49,461 bases of DNA. It comes from Hymenoscyphus infarciens. Taxonomy: Eukaryota; Ascomycota; Leotiomycetes; Helotiales; Helotiaceae. The translations under genes and the position numbers were made by a program. Numbering within the stretch: the stretch's first letter is position 1; every line of letters starts with the position of its first letter. This document shows, one piece after another, positions 48,488 through 49,461 of this stretch. The DNA lies in contig LLCB01000382.1 of the NCBI GenBank assembly GCA_001414345.1, forward strand, positions 1 through 49,461. Direction: 5' to 3'. Below the pieces are notes generated by a model. It saw only the letters and a list, made by a program, of their open reading frames with translations. It was not told the origin of the DNA and ran no database searches.

Positions 48488-48618
48488 TACGTATATGCCC
48501 ACTCGTATTTACTCAACACTAGTTCAAATCAGTATTGAATCGATTTCAATAGCTTAAGTAAGAGTCGACATAGTATCCGATTCTATTCCGAGGTTCTGAT
48601 CCTATTTAGAGAGCACCA
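48488..48618 (+). mobile_element. 5' terminal fragment of the TIR element (131 bp), little mutated
   Basis: Starts TACGTATATGCCCACTCG and follows the family through CAATAGCTTAAGTAAGAG and ATAGTATCCGATTC, then breaks off abruptly at GC-rich foreign sequence. Confidence 0.75.
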
Positions 48619-48790
48619 CAGGCATGCAAAAAGAAGCGAGCCCGAGCCTTAGGAGGGCCAGGTCATAACGTTATGACCAGCCCTCCTAAGGGCCATATGA
48701 CTCGTCTAACGTCGGTATGACCACGTCGCCTTTTAAGCTTTGTCAGCGCGCAGGTGTCACGTGGAGAACCGGCCTTTGACGGCATTTAAA
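48619..48790. other. Short GC-rich, non-RIPed patch containing a long palindrome
   Basis: About 170 bp with normal CpA/TpG content inside RIPed DNA. The arms 48647-48669 and 48670-48691 form a near-perfect palindrome centred on AACGTT. The outer arm is CCTTAGGAGGGC and the inner arm GGTCATAAC, with one substitution and one indel between them. It could be the end of a recently inserted element or a binding/recombination site. It also contains CACGTG near 48758. Confidence 0.6.
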
Positions 48791-49461
48791 GTAGCTTAGA
48801 AACGTAACTAAAAAGACTAGATCCGTTTATAAAAATCTAAAGATATAACTAGATAGATAGAAATAATATAATTAATTATCTAGCTAATAAGAAATATAAA
48901 GCTTTAATATTTAAAAGTAAAAAGAGTTTAATATTTATTATTAAATATTAAACTTAATATCTATTATATATTAGCTTAATAATTTAAATATAAATATTTA
49001 TTCTATTTATTAAGTTTACTATAAACTATAAGTCTTTTACTTTTAGTCTTTAATAGATAAAAGAGCTAGTATATTAGATAAATAATAAACTAAAACTATA
49101 TATATAAAGATATAATTAATTAATTAATAAGTCTATTTAATTAAACATTTAAAGTCTATTAAAGACTAAAAGAATAGAGAAAAATAATTAATTAATAAGA
49201 GACTTTTAATTAATTTGAAACTAAAAGAGACTTTATTAATTAATAAGTCTAGTATATAAAATACTTTTAATCTAATAAGAAGTAGAAGTATAGATATTTA
49301 TATATAATAATTAATAAGTCTTACTTTTAAAAGACTTTTAGTCTATTAGAGACTAAAAGTAGAAGGTTTTTAGTCTATTAGAGACTAAAAGTATATATAT
49401 AAATATATATAATTAATTTATTAATTAATAAGTCTCTCTTTTAAAAGACTTTTAGTCTATT
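48791..49461. repeat. AT-rich region with repeated dyads of ACTTTTAGTCT/AGACTAAAAGT
   Basis: Inverted pairs at 49334-49344/49350-49360 and about 49367-49376/49382-49392, separated by 5 bp. A direct repeat of the segment TTTTAAAAGACTTTTAGTC occurs at about 49327 and again at about 49442 (running to the window end). TTAATTAATAAG motifs recur. No gene. Confidence 0.6.

Noticed and set aside
48619..48790. Telomere or Starship terminus
   Set aside because: No TTAGGG array is present and no tyrosine-recombinase (captain) gene was recognised, so the palindrome is reported only as an unexplained structure.
1..49461. CRISPR array, tRNA or rRNA genes
   Set aside because: No regularly spaced repeat/spacer pattern and no tRNA-like or rRNA-like sequence were found; the repeated motifs are tandem repeats or transposon modules.

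Overview
The window is a piece of a filamentous ascomycete (Pezizomycotina) genome with two-compartment structure. One island of ordinary sequence, about 9.4-17.7 kb, carries spliced genes with GT-AG introns of 45-73 bp. It lies between long AT-rich blocks (1-9.4 kb and 17.75-49.46 kb) that are almost devoid of CpA/TpG. Where a reading frame can still be followed there, nearly every stop sits where CAA or CAG (Gln) would be expected, and Cys/His/Gly/Asp codons read Tyr/Tyr/Arg/Asn. That is the signature of repeat-induced point mutation (RIP). No genus can be named from this sequence.

Left block: a RIP-killed Tad1-like LINE (zinc knuckle, endonuclease start, reverse transcriptase) fills most of 1-4.4 kb. 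A different, CpG-retaining element of unknown type follows at about 5.13-8.77 kb, then purine/pyrimidine low-complexity DNA up to a GATTTAC tandem repeat at the edge of the island.

Island: an SCP2-like plus phytanoyl-CoA dioxygenase fusion gene on the minus strand; a 1.4-kb divergent promoter region containing a 26-nt poly-C tract and a MITE-like hairpin; a 10-exon TRI12-type MFS transporter; a possible small tail-anchored protein; and a 6-exon rhodopsin-fold/Pth11-SAT4-type membrane protein. An oxygenase, an efflux-type transporter and a membrane receptor-like protein together could be a small accessory or metabolic island, but nothing in the sequence proves that they act together.

Right block: a solo LTR starts 46 bp after the last stop codon. 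Beyond it is a transposon graveyard with unusually readable history: a three-deep nest of terminal-inverted-repeat (TIR) elements (18.56-22.55 kb), a RIP-killed ORF split by a second solo LTR with a perfect 5-bp target duplication, and a Ty1/copia-like relic (from 27.87 kb) interrupted by two further insertions. There follow an 8-kb unidentified minus-strand element, the least mutated copy of the TIR family (42.15-44.01 kb), a gag-like relic, and a short GC-rich patch with a long palindrome near 48.65 kb.

The most novel-looking feature is the set of non-coding TIR elements. They share a central core (GAC/CGA trinucleotide runs, short tandem repeats and a conserved GC-rich block) but carry different terminal repeats, and other copies keep only the 3' end joined to a different body. 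This looks like a modular, apparently non-autonomous family that has exchanged ends. Exon boundaries, family names and element limits come from reading alone and were not checked against any database.
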